This document shows positions 62,496 through 64,000 of a stretch of DNA of 64,000 nucleotides, piece after piece. The stretch covers positions 62,001 through 126,000 of the forward strand of contig DASSNU010000009.1 in assembly GCA_035701265.1 (NCBI GenBank), written 5' to 3'. Position numbers and translations under genes: made by a program. The stretch comes from DASSNU01 sp035701265 (lineage in GTDB: Bacteria; Gemmatimonadota; Gemmatimonadetes; Gemmatimonadales; Gemmatimonadaceae). Each line of letters opens with the position of its first letter. Position 1 is the first letter of the stretch. The notes beneath the pieces are model-generated. The model was not told where the DNA came from. It ran no database searches and worked only from the letters and a program-made list of their open reading frames with translations.

Positions 62496-63730
62496 GATGC
62501 GGCGTCCTCCAGGAGGCGGCACGCGCGCTCGCGCACGCGCCCCAGTCCGTCCATCCCGAGCGGCGGAGCCGCGCGCGGTGTACGCTGGAGCGCGCTCATC
62601 ACCTTCTCCATCAGCAGCGACGGCGAGAGATCCTGCGGCTCTACCACGTCGAACCACCCGCGCTCCGCGAGCAGTCGCGCGCGCATCAACTGCTCACGTA
62701 CCGGCTCGGCGCGCGGGACGAGCACGGCGGGGAGCCCGTTGGAGAGCAGCTCGCACACCGTGTTGTAGCCGGCCATGGAGACCACGAGATCCGACTCCGC
62801 GTAGCGCGGTGTGAGATCGGCCTCGAAGTCCACGAAGGTGACGTCGGCCAGGTGACCGTAACGCTCGAGAATTCCGGAGCGGTGCGCGGCCGACATCTGC
62901 GGGCCGAAGATCACCGTGGAGCGGAGGGCAACGCGCCGCGGCAGGTCGACCAGTCCCTCGAGGTACGCGCTGATCATCGCGCCCCCGTCGCCACCGCCGC
63001 CCGGCGTGACGAGCACGCGCGGCGGCCCGCCGTCGCGCAGCGGCATTGCCAGGCGGCGCTCGAGGTAGCCGCAGAAGTGCGTGCGCGCCGCGACGGCGGA
63101 TGGGAAGCCGTACTCGGCGACCGGATCGAAAACGTCGCGCTCGCCGTAGATCCAGACCTCGTCGTAGTAGCGCGCGATCGTCTCGAAGGCGCGCGTGCGA
63201 CGGAGCGCGTTGCGCGTGCGGATGGGTTCGTCCAGAATGTCGCGGATGCCGAGCACGACCTTCGTGCTCCGTCCGGAGCGGCGCAGTGCGCGGAGCGCAT
63301 CCACCAGCTCGCCATCCACGCCGGCCGGCCGCTTGTCGACGACCAGCAGGTCGGGCGCGAACCCCATGATCGAGCGCGTGAGGATCGCCGCGCGTGTGCG
63401 CTTCACCTCGTTGGCGCACGCGACCAGGAAGCGCGGCTCGATCTCGTCCGCGCCCAGGCGGTCCACGCAAGGGAGCTTGATGTAGTCGATCCCCTCCGGA
63501 ATCCGGAACGCGTGGATCATCGGCGATCCCGTCAGGATGAGGATCGCCGCGTTCTCCCACTGTTCGGTGAGTGTCTGGGCGAGGAGGAGAGTTCGGCGAA
63601 TGTTGCCGAGCCCAACGGTGTCGTGCGAGTAGAGCAGGACCTTGGGGTACGGGCGCGGCGCCGGATGTTGCTGGTTCCAGGCCGGTACTTGGGACGGCTC
63701 GTTCGCCAGCGCGCGCAGGGACATCGACAT
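62492..63730 (-). CDS. Glycosyltransferase, family 28/MurG-like (first operon gene)
   Basis: This 412-residue GT-B protein has PKVLLYSHDTVGLGNIRRTL (about 28-47), GFAPDLLVVDKRPAGVDGEL (about 125-144), LVTPGGGGDGGAMISAYLE (about 240-258) and SDLVVSMAGYNTVCELLSNG (about 315-334). It is paralogous to the operon's GT at 53536. As the first gene it should follow the operon promoter. Two in-frame ATGs lie two codons apart (63730 and 63724), with GGAG upstream. Whether it uses a nucleotide sugar like MurG is inferred from fold. Confidence 0.82.
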   Translation of the reverse strand: MSMSLRALANEPSQVPAWNQQHPAPRPYPKVLLYSHDTVGLGNIRRTLLLAQTLTEQWENAAILILTGSPMIHAFRIPEGIDYIKLPCVDRLGADEIEPRFLVACANEVKRTRAAILTRSIMGFAPDLLVVDKRPAGVDGELVDALRALRRSGRSTKVVLGIRDILDEPIRTRNALRRTRAFETIARYYDEVWIYGERDVFDPVAEYGFPSAVAARTHFCGYLERRLAMPLRDGGPPRVLVTPGGGGDGGAMISAYLEGLVDLPRRVALRSTVIFGPQMSAAHRSGILERYGHLADVTFVDFEADLTPRYAESDLVVSMAGYNTVCELLSNGLPAVLVPRAEPVREQLMRARLLAERGWFDVVEPQDLSPSLLMEKVMSALQRTPRAAPPLGMDGLGRVRERACRLLEDAAS

Positions 63731-64000
63731 CAGTGGCTCTCCAGACAGGGCCGCGCGGGAATGGCGGCACGCGGCGCAAAGGCATGGCACGCGCCAACTG
63801 TCGGAAGTGCTCTATCGCCCTGTGTTGAAGGGACTTACGCTGATGCGGACGCGAACGGCGGTGGATCGAAACGAGGCACTACTGTAACGTTTCACAACAG
63901 GTCGACTGAAACCAAACTGTACAGAACGTGGTGGGGAGCGGTTGACCGTCCGCGCGAACGGGGCGAGCGGCAGGGTCAGAGGCGCGCGAAATGGGGAGGA
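63731..64000. promoter_or_regulatory. Upstream region of the glycan operon
   Basis: The region holds a relatively AT-rich patch (about 63880-63930) that stands out from the surrounding GC-rich DNA and is the best place for the operon promoter. I cannot choose firm -35 and -10 boxes. No gene is seen between 63731 and the window end. Confidence 0.4.

Noticed and set aside
63880..63905. CRP/FNR-like site (TGTAA, TCACA) upstream of the glycan operon
   Set aside because: The half-sites are four bases apart instead of six and symmetry is poor, so the match is likely chance.

Overview
The window is very GC-rich, densely coded bacterial chromosome. Recurrent ADOP-type (MacB/FtsX-like) orphan permeases, a PadR-ADOP pair, a sortilin/BNR-repeat exoprotein, secreted M14, M28, M24 and S41 peptidases, an iorAB-type molybdenum hydroxylase and many GTG starts together suggest a soil or sediment member of the Gemmatimonadota, or a close ecological relative such as an acidobacterium. 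No rRNA or taxonomic marker is present, so this is an inference. One tRNA gene (Phe, GAA) is seen. No CRISPR array, insertion sequence or prophage was recognised.

Region 1 (1-5143) is the right-hand part of a ribosomally made peptide (RiPP) locus that runs off the left edge. It has a class II lanthipeptide synthetase (LanM) with a CCG-type, three-cysteine zinc site in its cyclase domain. A short cysteine-containing precursor is translationally coupled to it. Two long-leader (NHLP-type) precursors have cores without any cysteine. There is also a small single-pass membrane peptide and the start of one further gene. No exporter or leader peptidase lies inside the window.

Region 2 (5478-16090) holds iorAB with a clear terminator, a run of stress-like genes (small SFPASDPPAW protein, ferritin-like protein, baeRF release-factor-like protein, DksA/TraR zinc finger), a large secreted M14 peptidase, and a nucleotidyltransferase/ribbon-helix-helix toxin-antitoxin pair whose promoter carries a perfect 32-bp palindrome. 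Region 3 (16281-25115) has two near-duplicate Uma2 nucleases flanking an ADOP permease, a SnoaL-like protein, two membrane proteins and a PadR-ADOP unit. Region 4 (25497-44112) is mostly housekeeping: PAP2 phosphatase, tRNA-Phe, a double-cupredoxin lipoprotein, M28 peptidase, QueF, CBS-domain protein, DJ-1/PfpI, a TPR-S41 pair, rhomboid, a QueE-like protein that lacks the radical-SAM cysteines, Ddl, a TonB-type protein, cystathionine beta-synthase, MscL with a zinc ribbon, and DUF421 and DUF2314 proteins. Region 5 (44113-51728) has an M24 peptidase, a sortilin-like protein and a third ADOP permease.

Region 6 (51759-63730) is a nine-gene minus-strand operon in which every gene overlaps the next by 4 or 8 bases. 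It encodes two family-28-like and two family-4-like glycosyltransferases, a fused ABC exporter, a heparinase II/III-type enzyme, an APH-fold kinase-like protein, a NodB-like deacetylase and an outer-membrane barrel. I read it as a complete make, modify and export system for an unidentified cell-surface or exported glycan. This operon and the CCG-type lanthipeptide locus are the best candidates for undescribed biology here.
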